DNA of 64,000 nt from Nitrosospira multiformis (lineage in GTDB: Bacteria; Pseudomonadota; Gammaproteobacteria; Burkholderiales; Nitrosomonadaceae): contig NZ_FOHI01000001.1 in NCBI RefSeq assembly GCF_900111585.1, forward strand, positions 62,001 through 126,000, read 5' to 3'. Shown one piece after another: positions 9,944 to 18,334 of this stretch; within the stretch, counting starts at the first letter, position 1, and every line of letters starts with the position of its first letter. The notes beneath the pieces were generated by a model. The model searched no databases. It had not been told where the DNA came from and saw nothing but the letters and a program-made list of their open reading frames with translations. The translations under genes were made by a program, and so were the position numbers.

Positions 9944-10330
9944 ATGGCTGAAAAAACAAACAAGATCTTTATCAGTTTTGCACTCAGGGACAGAAGTGCT
10001 CACGATCAGCTTCTGGAGCAATTGAGGGAGCAAACAAAGTTTTCCTTTGAGGAAATGCCCGTCAAGCAGTCCTGGGAGCCTTCCTGGAAAGACGAGTGCC
10101 GGGAGACGGTGAGGGGATGTGATGGCGTGATTGGCCTGATTACCAAAAACTACGTCAGAGCGGACGGCCAGCAATGGGAACTGCACTGCGCTTACGATGC
10201 GAGAATGCCTGTACTGCTTATTCACGGAGATTCTGATAAGCTCCCCTCCAAACTGCCTGAACCCGTTGGAGACCGCGAGATCGATGCGTGGACCTGGCCG
10301 ACGATTTCATCGTTCCTCAACAGACTATAA
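9944..10330 (+). CDS. Stand-alone TIR-like domain protein
   Basis: A 128-residue single-domain protein starting at ATG 9944, with AAGGGGG six bases upstream (an in-frame TTG directly before it is less likely). The fold pattern is that of bacterial TIR-like domains (ThsB/DUF1863 type): first strand KIFISFALRD at 7-16, a GCDGVIGLITKNYV strand-loop at 58-71, then QQWELHCAYDA with Glu79 in the position of the TIR catalytic glutamate, then the strand MPVLLIHG at 88-95. TIR domains bind or hydrolyse NAD-like nucleotides or make signalling cyclic nucleotides, and many serve in phage defence. No partner such as ThsA, SIR2 or a channel is next to it. Confidence 0.7.
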   Translation: MAEKTNKIFISFALRDRSAHDQLLEQLREQTKFSFEEMPVKQSWEPSWKDECRETVRGCDGVIGLITKNYVRADGQQWELHCAYDARMPVLLIHGDSDKLPSKLPEPVGDREIDAWTWPTISSFLNRL

Positions 10331-10415
10331 GCATTTTTTCCTGAGCACTCCGGGCGGCAAAAAACCGCATATTGCCGACCGGAGCATGTCAGTTTTTCAT
10401 ATACCACCTTCCATA

Positions 10416-10449
10416 GCCTGGGGAAACCTGTCGCCTGGGGAAACCTGTC
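10416..10449. repeat. Perfect tandem duplication of a 17-bp unit
   Basis: The unit GCCTGGGGAAACCTGTC occurs twice back to back (10416-10432 and 10433-10449) in the gap between the TIR gene and the convergent hypothetical gene. No third copy is visible nearby. It is probably a replication-slippage duplication. Confidence 0.85.
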
Positions 10450-10576
10450 AGAAGGCGCCAGCAGCCCTGAGCCAAGTTCGACCGCTGCCTTTGTTGAAAG
10501 TGGGACCGCACGTTAAGAGTATTGCTGAAGAGTATCGATGCTCCCGCTGGAACCGCCCGGTGAGTCGAGAAAACTC

Positions 10577-11839
10577 TTATTGCAACACGCCCAGATCCGC
10601 TACCCGTTGCTCGATAGTTCGCATCATTTCTTCATAGGTTGGCGTTCCGGTTCCTCCGAAGCGTCTTTTGAACTCGGCCTCCGGCATGAATTCCGGCAGA
10701 TCGGACCAGAAGGGCATCAAATCCGTGTCCCCAATGCCGGAGAGGACGCGATACTGAAGTTGCTGGGCTGATGTCTCGCTTGCTACCGCTTTTTCTCCAA
10801 ATTTTGTGCCTGCGTGATCTGCAGCAAGATCGTTAAAGGAGAAGCCGCTGCCATGGCGGGAGTCCTCGAATTCCTTGTATAACCCGATTGCATCCGCGAG
10901 TGCGGTGTCGGCATAGGCAGCGATGGCGGCGGAAACCATGAAGTGCTTGGCAAAATCATCACGGCCATCCAGTGTTACAACCTGAGGCTGAGCTCGGGGC
11001 CACGCTGTTTTTCCTGGAAGAATCCGCTTCAGGGAGATACCCAGCACATGTGCTGTGGCCACCAGAATAAGGGCGCGGTTTTCAGCACGCGAGTCAGCCT
11101 CCGTCGATTGCCCAGCTGCTGCGCGCATGAGCGGTGAAAGCACATCCGACAGCGGTAATTCTTTCTCGCCAGCTCTGCTGCTTTCCACCAGCAGACGTTG
11201 ATAACGAAGCAAGCGTTCGCGCTCCTCTTCGCCGATGATCGAGGCCTTCATTCCGTGGGAGAGCCCGCCGCGCCAACGATAAACAATGGTTAATTCATCC
11301 GGGGAAACCTTTACCATCCGAAGCGAGTCCAAACTGGCCTTGTATTCCGGGCTCTCTCTTAACCACTCCAGTATCCGGGGCATGAGCATGTCCGCAAGCG
11401 CGTCGGGCAACGAAAGTTTGCCGATCTGGATCGATCTGAGGTGGGGCAGGCGATCGGTCTCGACTAAGGATGCTTGAATGTTGAGATATCTATCCGAGTA
11501 GTGCCTGAGTGGAGTCTCGGAAAGGGGGATGCTTAGGCGGACCACTGCGCTTCGATGGGCAAGGGTGAGGTGAGCGCTGCCTTTCAGGAGCCTGCGCGCC
11601 AGATAATTTACGGCCAGATCCGCATCCGCCGGCATTATCCTTGCAGCAGCGAACATTCCCGGACGTACCCAGTAACGATGCTTATCCACAATGCGCTTTG
11701 CGCGTTCTACGTGATCCGGTGTCAGGACGACCTGACGGTTGACGCGGGGGCGATCTTCAATGGCGAGTGAGATTACGACGACCAGGATCAGGGAAAAACT
11801 CAATAGCAATCCAGCCGATACAATCAGAAGTTTGCGCAT
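10577..11839 (-). CDS. Membrane-anchored conserved hypothetical protein
   Basis: A 420-residue protein with a single N-terminal hydrophobic segment (about residues 4-26) after MRK, so it is either an inner-membrane anchor with a periplasmic body or a signal peptide. The body has no motif I can name. The region around residues 295-355 (DGRDDFAKHFMVSAAIAAYA, later GSGFSFNDLAADHAG) is conserved-looking and resembles hypothetical proteins of other Proteobacteria. A histidine/aspartate-rich patch there could be functional, but I see no defined active site. It stands alone, convergent with the TIR gene. Confidence 0.65.
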   Translation of the reverse strand: MRKLLIVSAGLLLSFSLILVVVISLAIEDRPRVNRQVVLTPDHVERAKRIVDKHRYWVRPGMFAAARIMPADADLAVNYLARRLLKGSAHLTLAHRSAVVRLSIPLSETPLRHYSDRYLNIQASLVETDRLPHLRSIQIGKLSLPDALADMLMPRILEWLRESPEYKASLDSLRMVKVSPDELTIVYRWRGGLSHGMKASIIGEEERERLLRYQRLLVESSRAGEKELPLSDVLSPLMRAAAGQSTEADSRAENRALILVATAHVLGISLKRILPGKTAWPRAQPQVVTLDGRDDFAKHFMVSAAIAAYADTALADAIGLYKEFEDSRHGSGFSFNDLAADHAGTKFGEKAVASETSAQQLQYRVLSGIGDTDLMPFWSDLPEFMPEAEFKRRFGGTGTPTYEEMMRTIEQRVADLGVLQ

Positions 11840-12107
11840 GAAATTTTATTGAAGTGTCGCTCAGGACAGAAGACGCCCGATGCCGTGTTCCGGACCCTGG
11901 CATCTGCGTCCTTGGAGATTTGCCGGGAGAAGATAAAGAAAAACGACGTTTTGACCGATACTCAAATCGCTTTCTCAAAAAAGGCGGAACAGATCACAAC
12001 GGTCCCAATGGCATGCAAACCGCGCCGTACAGGCGGCGCATGCCGCATCCGGTGATGATTATCCCGACTTTACCGAGAATGCTCAAGGAGGACTTATCAA
12101 ACGGTTT

Positions 12108-12653
12108 CTAATACCACCAGTAGGGGCGGTAGAATCCTCCCCAATAGGGTCCGCCATAATAATACCCATATCCGAAGTATGGACTGAAGCCGTAGCCGGG
12201 CCCACCATAAGCGTAAGGCTGATATTGGTACACCGGCCATAAATAAATGCCTTTAGAAGAAAGCAGAGGCAGACGTACGTGTTTTTTTCCTATCGTACGC
12301 TCGATATCACCTTCGATTGTTCCCGCAACTGTGATTTCTCTATCCTTTGCATAAACGGCGGGATCCAGAAATTCGGAACTCTTGATCACGAAACGTCCCT
12401 CGCTCTGTTTGTTCAGTTGCGGCCGTCCGGAATAATTGAGAGGATAGGACAGCACCTGCACCAAGGTGAAGTTTTCTTCATTTTCAACATCAATCACCAC
12501 GCCTCCCCAACGGACGGACGTATCCTTATAGCTGTTCGGGTTCTGGCTCACTTCGCCATAATCGACTTTTGCCACCGGTACGTCTCGCACTGCTGCCGGC
12601 AGTCCGACGCACGCGCTCAAGAAGATACAGACGAATAACAAGTATGGTCTCAT
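12108..12653 (-). CDS. Slp-family outer-membrane lipoprotein
   Basis: A 181-residue lipoprotein. The signal peptide ends in lipobox LSAC with the lipidated cysteine at residue 15. The body has the Slp pattern: YGEVSQNPNSYKDTSVRWGG near 32-51, VVIDVENEENFTLVQVLSYPLN following, and FVIKSSEFLDPAVYAKDREI near 88-107. Slp proteins are stress- or starvation-induced outer-membrane lipoproteins of unknown molecular role. The last 45 residues are unusual, extremely rich in Tyr, Gly and Pro with repeated YGGP/GYGF-like steps, and end WWY. Canonical Slp lacks such a tail. The gene stands alone. Confidence 0.8.
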   Translation of the reverse strand: MRPYLLFVCIFLSACVGLPAAVRDVPVAKVDYGEVSQNPNSYKDTSVRWGGVVIDVENEENFTLVQVLSYPLNYSGRPQLNKQSEGRFVIKSSEFLDPAVYAKDREITVAGTIEGDIERTIGKKHVRLPLLSSKGIYLWPVYQYQPYAYGGPGYGFSPYFGYGYYYGGPYWGGFYRPYWWY

Positions 12654-12839
12654 CTTTTTTTCCTTTCATGAAAACACGGTCCATGGATTGTTTATTTGCC
12701 ATCTTCGCCTAGAATTGGAATTTCTTAATAGAGCCACTACAAGCATAGTTTAATCTGGATTAAAAACACGACGCTATTAATAGGGCGCCTTTGAATCTCT
12801 CTCATGACTGGGCAAGCTGTCAGGGGATTCCTTCGGGTG

Positions 12840-13502
12840 TTATGCCGTCCGTGTCGTGAGGAGGAGGATGCTTTCCTGAAGCCGGCTTATGCCTCGTTGT
12901 TGAAAGCGCGGATTCTCCGTCAGCACGTCGAATTTTGCGAGCAGTCGAATATCCGTGTGTTTTCCGTAAAGCGCCTCTACCTCGACTGTGGAAACCGCAA
13001 AAGGCGGACCGGACATTTCAGCTTGGGGATAATCGAAAGTAACGAGCAGTATCCGGATTGCGGGCGGCAAGATGGACAGCAAGTGGTCCGTGTATGCATC
13101 GCGGGTTTCCGGGGGCAAGGCGACGAGGGAGGCGCGGTCGTACACTGCGTCCACCTGTGCCAGATGGTCTTTTTTCAGGTCGAAAAAATCTCCGCACAGA
13201 AGGCGGATGCCATCAGCATCCCACTGATCGAATTTCTCGCCCATGATGTGGCGAGGGGAATATCCGTTCTCCTTGAAGAACGCCTCTACTGCCAGAGGGC
13301 TTAATTCCACCCCCAGCACGGAAAGATTCTGCTCGCGAAGCCATATCATGTCACGGTTTTTACCGCAGAGAGGAACGAATACCTGTTTTCCGGGCGCAAC
13401 CTGTAATTCCGGCCAATATCGGCTTAAATATGGATTGATCTCGCTCTGGTGAAAACCGATTTCTTCCTGCCTCCAGCGTTCCAGCCAGTACTCTTTCTTC
13501 AT
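12840..13502 (-). CDS. tpm: Thiopurine S-methyltransferase family protein
   Basis: A 220-residue SAM-dependent methyltransferase of the bacterial TPMT family. The N-terminal WLERWRQEEIGFHQ (6-19), the SAM-site VFVPLCGKNRDM (41-52) and GVELSPLAVEAFF (64-76) are diagnostic. Bacterial members methylate thiopurines and also tellurite and selenium or sulfur compounds; the natural substrate is uncertain. An upstream in-frame ATG (13523) exists, but ATG 13502 has CAGGA close upstream, starts MKKEYW, and gives the usual family length. No operon partner is present. Confidence 0.9.
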   Translation of the reverse strand: MKKEYWLERWRQEEIGFHQSEINPYLSRYWPELQVAPGKQVFVPLCGKNRDMIWLREQNLSVLGVELSPLAVEAFFKENGYSPRHIMGEKFDQWDADGIRLLCGDFFDLKKDHLAQVDAVYDRASLVALPPETRDAYTDHLLSILPPAIRILLVTFDYPQAEMSGPPFAVSTVEVEALYGKHTDIRLLAKFDVLTENPRFQQRGISRLQESILLLTTRTA

Positions 13503-13635
13503 TTTCCTGTGTTCTCCCGGCATTATTTAAGATAAATTTATCCTGTCGCCATCCACTTGAGCTCGTAAAAGATTAGGCCGACAATGGTTCGTCGATATAA
13601 AAATCCGCCAAAATTATCTCGCTGACAACTACGAA

Positions 13636-14334
13636 ATGCTTCAAAAACTTGCTGCACTTTTCAAGGAATTCGGATTTTTTGCTGGTCTGCTGTATCTGTC
13701 AGATCGTTTTCTTGCCAGCATTTCTCCCAGCCTGCGACTGTATTTCTACGACATTATGGTCCAGCCCATTCACAAAGAGCCGCTTATTCCAGAGCGGTTA
13801 AGCAGGAACCTAGAAATTCGCGAGATCAAGCGAGGTGATCCCGAAGTGGAGCTTATGCCGGCACGACCAGACATAAAGGAGGCTCGTTTCGAGCAGAATG
13901 CGGTTTGTCTTGGTGCTTTTCAAAAGGGGAAATTTATCGGGTATATGTGGTTTTGTCCCCATACCTATATAGAAGATGAAGTTCGCTGCATCTTCCTGGT
14001 GTCGCCCTCAGGCGAAGCGGTCTTCGATTTCGATTTCTACCTTTTTCCCGAATATCGCATGGGTCGAGGATTTATCGGCATGTGGAGCGGAGCCAATCAA
14101 TATCTCAACGAGCGAGGGATAAAATATACGTTCAGTCGTGTCACCCGGACGAATATCGCCTCGCGCCGGGCGCACAGTCACCTCGGATGGAAATGTGTAG
14201 GACGCACACTATTCCTGCAGGCCGGACAATTGCAGTTCATGGCTGCCACTATTTTTCCCTTCCTTCACTTGTCGTTTGGGAAGTCCGGACGTGTTCAGCT
14301 AAAATTACGTCCCGATGCTCTGCTGGTCCAATAA
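13636..14334 (+). CDS. GNAT-like acyltransferase / hypothetical protein
   Basis: A 232-residue protein. Residues 60-215 resemble a GNAT fold: GAFQKGKFIGYMWFC near 95-109 (central strands), the FYLFPEYRMGRGFIGMWSG segment near 136-154 in the acyl-CoA loop position, and VTRTNIASRRAHSHLGWKCVG near 171-191, which matches the usual N-x-x-S-x-x-x-x-x-x-x-G-F/W pattern at the end of GNAT domains. Substrate is unknown. The first 35 residues are hydrophobic and aromatic and may associate with membrane. The gene stands alone, divergent from tpm. Confidence 0.6.
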   Translation: MLQKLAALFKEFGFFAGLLYLSDRFLASISPSLRLYFYDIMVQPIHKEPLIPERLSRNLEIREIKRGDPEVELMPARPDIKEARFEQNAVCLGAFQKGKFIGYMWFCPHTYIEDEVRCIFLVSPSGEAVFDFDFYLFPEYRMGRGFIGMWSGANQYLNERGIKYTFSRVTRTNIASRRAHSHLGWKCVGRTLFLQAGQLQFMAATIFPFLHLSFGKSGRVQLKLRPDALLVQ

Positions 14335-14644
14335 TCCCTCCCTGAAATAAATGTGGAACTCGGGCTCGCCAGGACAATCGAAGGCACCAGAATAAACCAG
14401 AATAATCAAGGGCCCGAAGTTTGCGAAGGGTTGAAGTAACCTCAGGTCTTTTTACGCAGCACCGTGGTATGAAGCATCAGGCGGGAGAGCGTCAGCAATT
14501 CGAGTGAAACTCCTCTTCACTGTGCTGTCATGTTTTTCAGTGCAGAGTTCTCTGATCCATGTTCTTGGCAATAGTGAGGCAATGTATCCGGGTGTACACT
14601 TCGTTTATTTTATATTGAGAGGCTATCCATAACCGAGGGTGAAC
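14335..14644. other. Intergenic region upstream of ovoA
   Basis: This 310-base gap contains no credible gene. It must hold the ovoA promoter, but I see only AT-rich patches (for example TTTATTTTATATTGA near 14605-14620) and no clean -35/-10 pair. No strong terminator follows the GNAT-like gene. Confidence 0.4.
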
Positions 14645-16825
14645 ATGAATTTGAATGCAAAGAAAACAACCACAGCTGTTCAATCTGCTTCCGAAAACCC
14701 CAAGTTGCGTGTAATGCCCAAACAACTCTTTTCCCGAACTCCTGTTCTTGCCGGAGGTAATGCTGCGGCAAAGCGTGAGGAAATACGCGAATACTTTCAT
14801 TCCACGCTGGACCGTTACGAGCAGCTCTTCGAAACGTTGCGGGGAGATGCGGCCTACTTCAAAAAGCCCATTTCTTTGCGTCACCCGCTCATATTCTATC
14901 TCGGCCATACGGCAACCTTCTTTACCAATAAACTACTGCTCGCAGGTCTGATCACTGAACGTATCAACCCCAAAATGGAATCGATGTTCGCAGTGGGTGT
15001 CGATGAAATGAGTTGGGACGATCTGGATACGACGCATTACGATTGGCCTTCTGTCGAGGAGGTGCGAGCCTATCGCAGAAGGATGCGGGAAACTGTCGAT
15101 CGACTCATCCGTGAAACGCCTCTGACCTTGCCCATTGAATGGGACAGTCCCTGGTGGACGATCATGATGGGTATCGAACACGAACGCATTCATCTCGAAA
15201 CTTCGTCCGTCCTTATCCGGCAGCATGCGCTGGAATATGTTGCCCCCCACCCTGCATGGGAGCCCTACCGTAAATCCGGAGCGGCGCCCGACAATCAGTT
15301 GGTGAAGGTGCCCGAAGGCACCGTGCAGCTTGGCAAGAAAAAAGATGATCCTTTCTACGGATGGGATAACGAATACGGTACCCACATTGCGGACGTTGCA
15401 GCCTTTGAAGCCAGCAAATACCTGGTAAGTAATCAGGAATTCCTGGAGTTTGTTCAGGCAGATGGCTATGGAACCGAAAGTTACTGGGAGGAGGAAGGGC
15501 GCGCCTGGCTGAAGCATGCGGGCGCGAAGCATCCCACCTTCTGGATTCGGCGAGGCGCCGAATGGGAGTTGCGCCTGATGACCAAGGAAGTTTCCATGCC
15601 CTGGGATTGGCCCGTGGAGGTGAATTATCACGAAGCCAAGGCCTTCTGTAACTGGAAGGCGGCCGCAAGTGGCCAGCCCTACCGCCTCCCGACCGAAGAC
15701 GAATGGTACCGGCTCTATGAGGTGGCAGGATTATCCGAGGTTCCGGCTGCTGCACCGGCCGAAGCCAACATTCATCTCGATCATGGGGCATCCAGCCACC
15801 CTGTCAACGAATTTGCTCAGGGCGATTTTTACGATGTGGTCGGGAATGTGTGGCAGTGGACCGAAACGCCCATTTATCCGTTCGATGGCTTTGATGTTCA
15901 TCCCCACTATGATGATTTCACAACACCAACCTTCGATGGCAGGCATAACCTCATCAAGGGAGGTTCCTGGATTTCCTGCGGCAATGAATCCTTGAAGAAC
16001 TCACGTTACGCGTTTCGGCGCCATTTCTTTCAGCACGCGGGTTTTCGCTACGTGGTCGGCGCTGCCCCGGCGATTCAGCATGGCTCGCACTATGAAACCG
16101 ACAAGCTGCTCTCCGAATATGCGGAATTCCATTATGGAGACATCTATTTCGGTGTGCCAAATTTTCCGAAAGCGCTGGCGGAACTCGCTATTGCCGCCAT
16201 GGGAGATAAGCCTGCATACAAGGCGCTCGACCTGGGCTGTGCTTCGGGGCGAGCTGCTTTTGAACTGGCGCGGCATTTCGATGAGGTGACAGGGGTAGAT
16301 TTCTCCGCCCGCTTCATCGGACAGGGAGTTCAGCTGGCATCGCAAGGGGTGTTACGCTATACCCTGACTGATGAAGGCGATCTGGTCTTTTACCGGGAGC
16401 GGACGCTGGCCGGACTGGGCCTGGATACGGTCAGGCATAAGGTGGCGTTCTATCAGGGCGATGCCTGTAATCTCAAGCCCATTTATACAGGTTACGACCT
16501 GATCCTCGCAGCGAATCTCATAGACCGCCTTTATGATCCGGCCAAACTGCTCACATCCATACACAACCGCCTCAATCCTGGTGGTATTTTGCTGATTGCC
16601 TCTCCCTATACCTGGCTGGAAGAACATACCAAGCGGGAAGCCTGGATCGGCGGATTCAAGCGGGATGGTGAAAGTTTCGGAACGCTCGACGGTCTGAAAG
16701 AAATTCTGGGTGCCCACTTCAAGCTGATTCAGGGCCCTACGGAAGTTCCATTTGTCATTCGCGAAACACGCCGTAAATTCCAGCACACGCTCTCGGAAGT
16801 AACAATCTGGGAGAAAATTGCTTGA
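14645..16825 (+). CDS. ovoA: 5-histidylcysteine sulfoxide synthase / 4-mercaptohistidine N1-methyltransferase (OvoA)
   Basis: A 726-residue three-domain protein matching OvoA of ovothiol synthesis. The DinB-like N-terminus (about 45-200) carries the non-haem iron motif H-x3-H-x-E as H179, H183 and E185. An FGE/sulfatase-modifying-like domain follows (about 215-460), with GGSWISCGNESLKNSRYAFR near its end. The C-terminal SAM methyltransferase domain begins near 490, with motif I ALDLGCASGRAAFELA near 525. The first two domains join cysteine to C5 of histidine as a sulfoxide, and the last methylates the imidazole of the mercaptohistidine. GTG 14639 lies in frame, but ATG 14645 is better spaced after GAGG. 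The stop overlaps the next start (TTGA), implying coupling to a PLP lyase. Confidence 0.93.
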   Translation: MNLNAKKTTTAVQSASENPKLRVMPKQLFSRTPVLAGGNAAAKREEIREYFHSTLDRYEQLFETLRGDAAYFKKPISLRHPLIFYLGHTATFFTNKLLLAGLITERINPKMESMFAVGVDEMSWDDLDTTHYDWPSVEEVRAYRRRMRETVDRLIRETPLTLPIEWDSPWWTIMMGIEHERIHLETSSVLIRQHALEYVAPHPAWEPYRKSGAAPDNQLVKVPEGTVQLGKKKDDPFYGWDNEYGTHIADVAAFEASKYLVSNQEFLEFVQADGYGTESYWEEEGRAWLKHAGAKHPTFWIRRGAEWELRLMTKEVSMPWDWPVEVNYHEAKAFCNWKAAASGQPYRLPTEDEWYRLYEVAGLSEVPAAAPAEANIHLDHGASSHPVNEFAQGDFYDVVGNVWQWTETPIYPFDGFDVHPHYDDFTTPTFDGRHNLIKGGSWISCGNESLKNSRYAFRRHFFQHAGFRYVVGAAPAIQHGSHYETDKLLSEYAEFHYGDIYFGVPNFPKALAELAIAAMGDKPAYKALDLGCASGRAAFELARHFDEVTGVDFSARFIGQGVQLASQGVLRYTLTDEGDLVFYRERTLAGLGLDTVRHKVAFYQGDACNLKPIYTGYDLILAANLIDRLYDPAKLLTSIHNRLNPGGILLIASPYTWLEEHTKREAWIGGFKRDGESFGTLDGLKEILGAHFKLIQGPTEVPFVIRETRRKFQHTLSEVTIWEKIA

Positions 16826-18048
16826 ACAGAAGCGCTTCCATCGGGAACCAGGATTTTGATAAGGAAATCGACCGGACCGGGACAGCCAGCCTGAAATACG
16901 ACAGGCGCCAAAGTATGTTCGGCGCAGCGGGAGTGATTCCCCTATGGGTCGCGGACATGGATTTTGCCGCTCCAGCCGCGGTCACCCAGGCGCTTTCCCG
17001 ACGCGCCGCTCATCCGGTGTATGGGTACACTGTTTTTCCCGACAGTTTGTATGAGGCGCTGACTGGTTGGCTGAGGCGTCGTCATGGCTGGGAGATCGAG
17101 CGGGACTGGATCATGATGTGTCCCGGCGTGGTTCCGTCGTTGCATGCCGCCATCATGACCTTTGCGCAACCCGGAGAATCGGTTATCGTGCAACCGCCGG
17201 TATATTTCCCCTTTTTTTCTGCTGTTACCAGTACCGGCAGGCAACTCGTACAGAATCCGCTGCGGTTGCGGAATGGCCATTATGAGATCGATTACGATCA
17301 TCTCGAGCAGTGTGCGCAAGGCGCCCGTCTCCTGTTGTTATGCTCACCGCATAATCCCGTCGGCAGGGTATGGAGCAGGGGAGAACTCGAACGCATCCTG
17401 CGGATAGCGGATAAACACAATCTCGTGGTATTTTCCGACGAAATCCACGCTGATCTGGTTTATCCTGAAGCCAGGCATCATGTACTTTCCCGGCTGGCGA
17501 AAGCATGGGCCGGAAGCAAGGCGAATGTCATAACAGCTGTCGCTCCCAGCAAGACATTCAACATTCCCGGATTGAATCTTTCCGCACTCGTCGTGCCGGA
17601 TTCCAGGCATCGGGAAGAGCTTGCGCGGACGTTCGATATCCTGCATGTCAGCGCATCCAATCCTTTCAGCATTGCTGCTTTCGAGGCAGCCTATCAGGAA
17701 GGTGAAGTCTGGCTGGATGAATTGCTGGTTTATCTACAGAAAACCCGTGATTTTGTCTCAGAGTATCTGGCGATCCACCTCCCGGAAATCCACCTCATCG
17801 AGCCCGAAGGCACGTATCTGCTCTGGTTTGATTGCCACGAACTGATGAACGCATTGGGGATGACGGATATCCAGCTCAGGCATTTTTTTGTGCATGAAGC
17901 GGGGATCGGCATGAGTCCCGGCACTTTGTTTGGCGAGGAAGGCAGCGGTTTCATGCGCATGAACATCGGTGCGCCCCGTAGCATCATTGAAGCAGCACTT
18001 GAAAGCATCAGAAAAGCTGTGCACAAAGCAAAGCAGGGGAGCACCTGA
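16822..18048 (+). CDS. PLP-dependent C-S lyase, MalY/PatB family (candidate OvoB)
   Basis: A 408-residue fold-type I PLP enzyme. PatB/MalY features are the early GTASLKYDRR (20-29) and PLWVADMDF (39-47), then CSPHNPVGRVW near 174-184 and the PLP lysine in APSKTFNIPGLN (Lys244). The C-terminal MRMNIGAPRSII holds the carboxylate-binding arginine. The family normally cleaves cystathionine. Here the start codon (TTG at 16822) overlaps the ovoA stop as TTGA, so the gene is translationally coupled to ovoA. I infer that it cleaves the histidylcysteine sulfoxide to 5-mercaptohistidine, the OvoB step. The next in-frame ATG would remove conserved N-terminal residues, which supports the TTG start. Confidence 0.85.
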   Translation: MNRSASIGNQDFDKEIDRTGTASLKYDRRQSMFGAAGVIPLWVADMDFAAPAAVTQALSRRAAHPVYGYTVFPDSLYEALTGWLRRRHGWEIERDWIMMCPGVVPSLHAAIMTFAQPGESVIVQPPVYFPFFSAVTSTGRQLVQNPLRLRNGHYEIDYDHLEQCAQGARLLLLCSPHNPVGRVWSRGELERILRIADKHNLVVFSDEIHADLVYPEARHHVLSRLAKAWAGSKANVITAVAPSKTFNIPGLNLSALVVPDSRHREELARTFDILHVSASNPFSIAAFEAAYQEGEVWLDELLVYLQKTRDFVSEYLAIHLPEIHLIEPEGTYLLWFDCHELMNALGMTDIQLRHFFVHEAGIGMSPGTLFGEEGSGFMRMNIGAPRSIIEAALESIRKAVHKAKQGST

Positions 18049-18154
18049 GCGTATGGAAGTTCCGGCAGTCCTGTTTTCCCAGGAAGGGAAGCTCCGCTCG
18101 TACTCATGAGACAGCCGCAACAAAGAACAACCAGACAATAACGAGCGCTGTTTC

Positions 18155-18328
18155 AACCTAGAAACCGTAGTTGGAAGTGGAACGTGTGGTGATCCAGGTG
18201 CGAGGCAAGGCGCGATGAGGCCGCAGGGCCGCTCCCTGCAACGAAGAACAACGCCACGTTTTCGACAATGCCTCTATATCCCATCGGCTTGGCTCTCTAA
18301 TTAAGCGGTCAACTGCGGTTTCTAGGTT
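18155..18328. repeat. 174-bp element bounded by 19-bp imperfect terminal inverted repeats (MITE-like)
   Basis: The left end AACCTAGAAACCGTAGTTG (18155-18173) and the right end (18310-18328, reading CAACTGCGGTTTCTAGGTT) are reverse complements with one mismatch. The interior is non-coding, G/C-rich, and has no transposase. The flanking bases do not show an unambiguous target duplication. The right end lies six bases before the start codon of the EamA transporter gene. It resembles a miniature inverted-repeat element or long palindromic repeat family, but I see only one copy here. Confidence 0.7.
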
Positions 18329-18334
18329 CAATAC

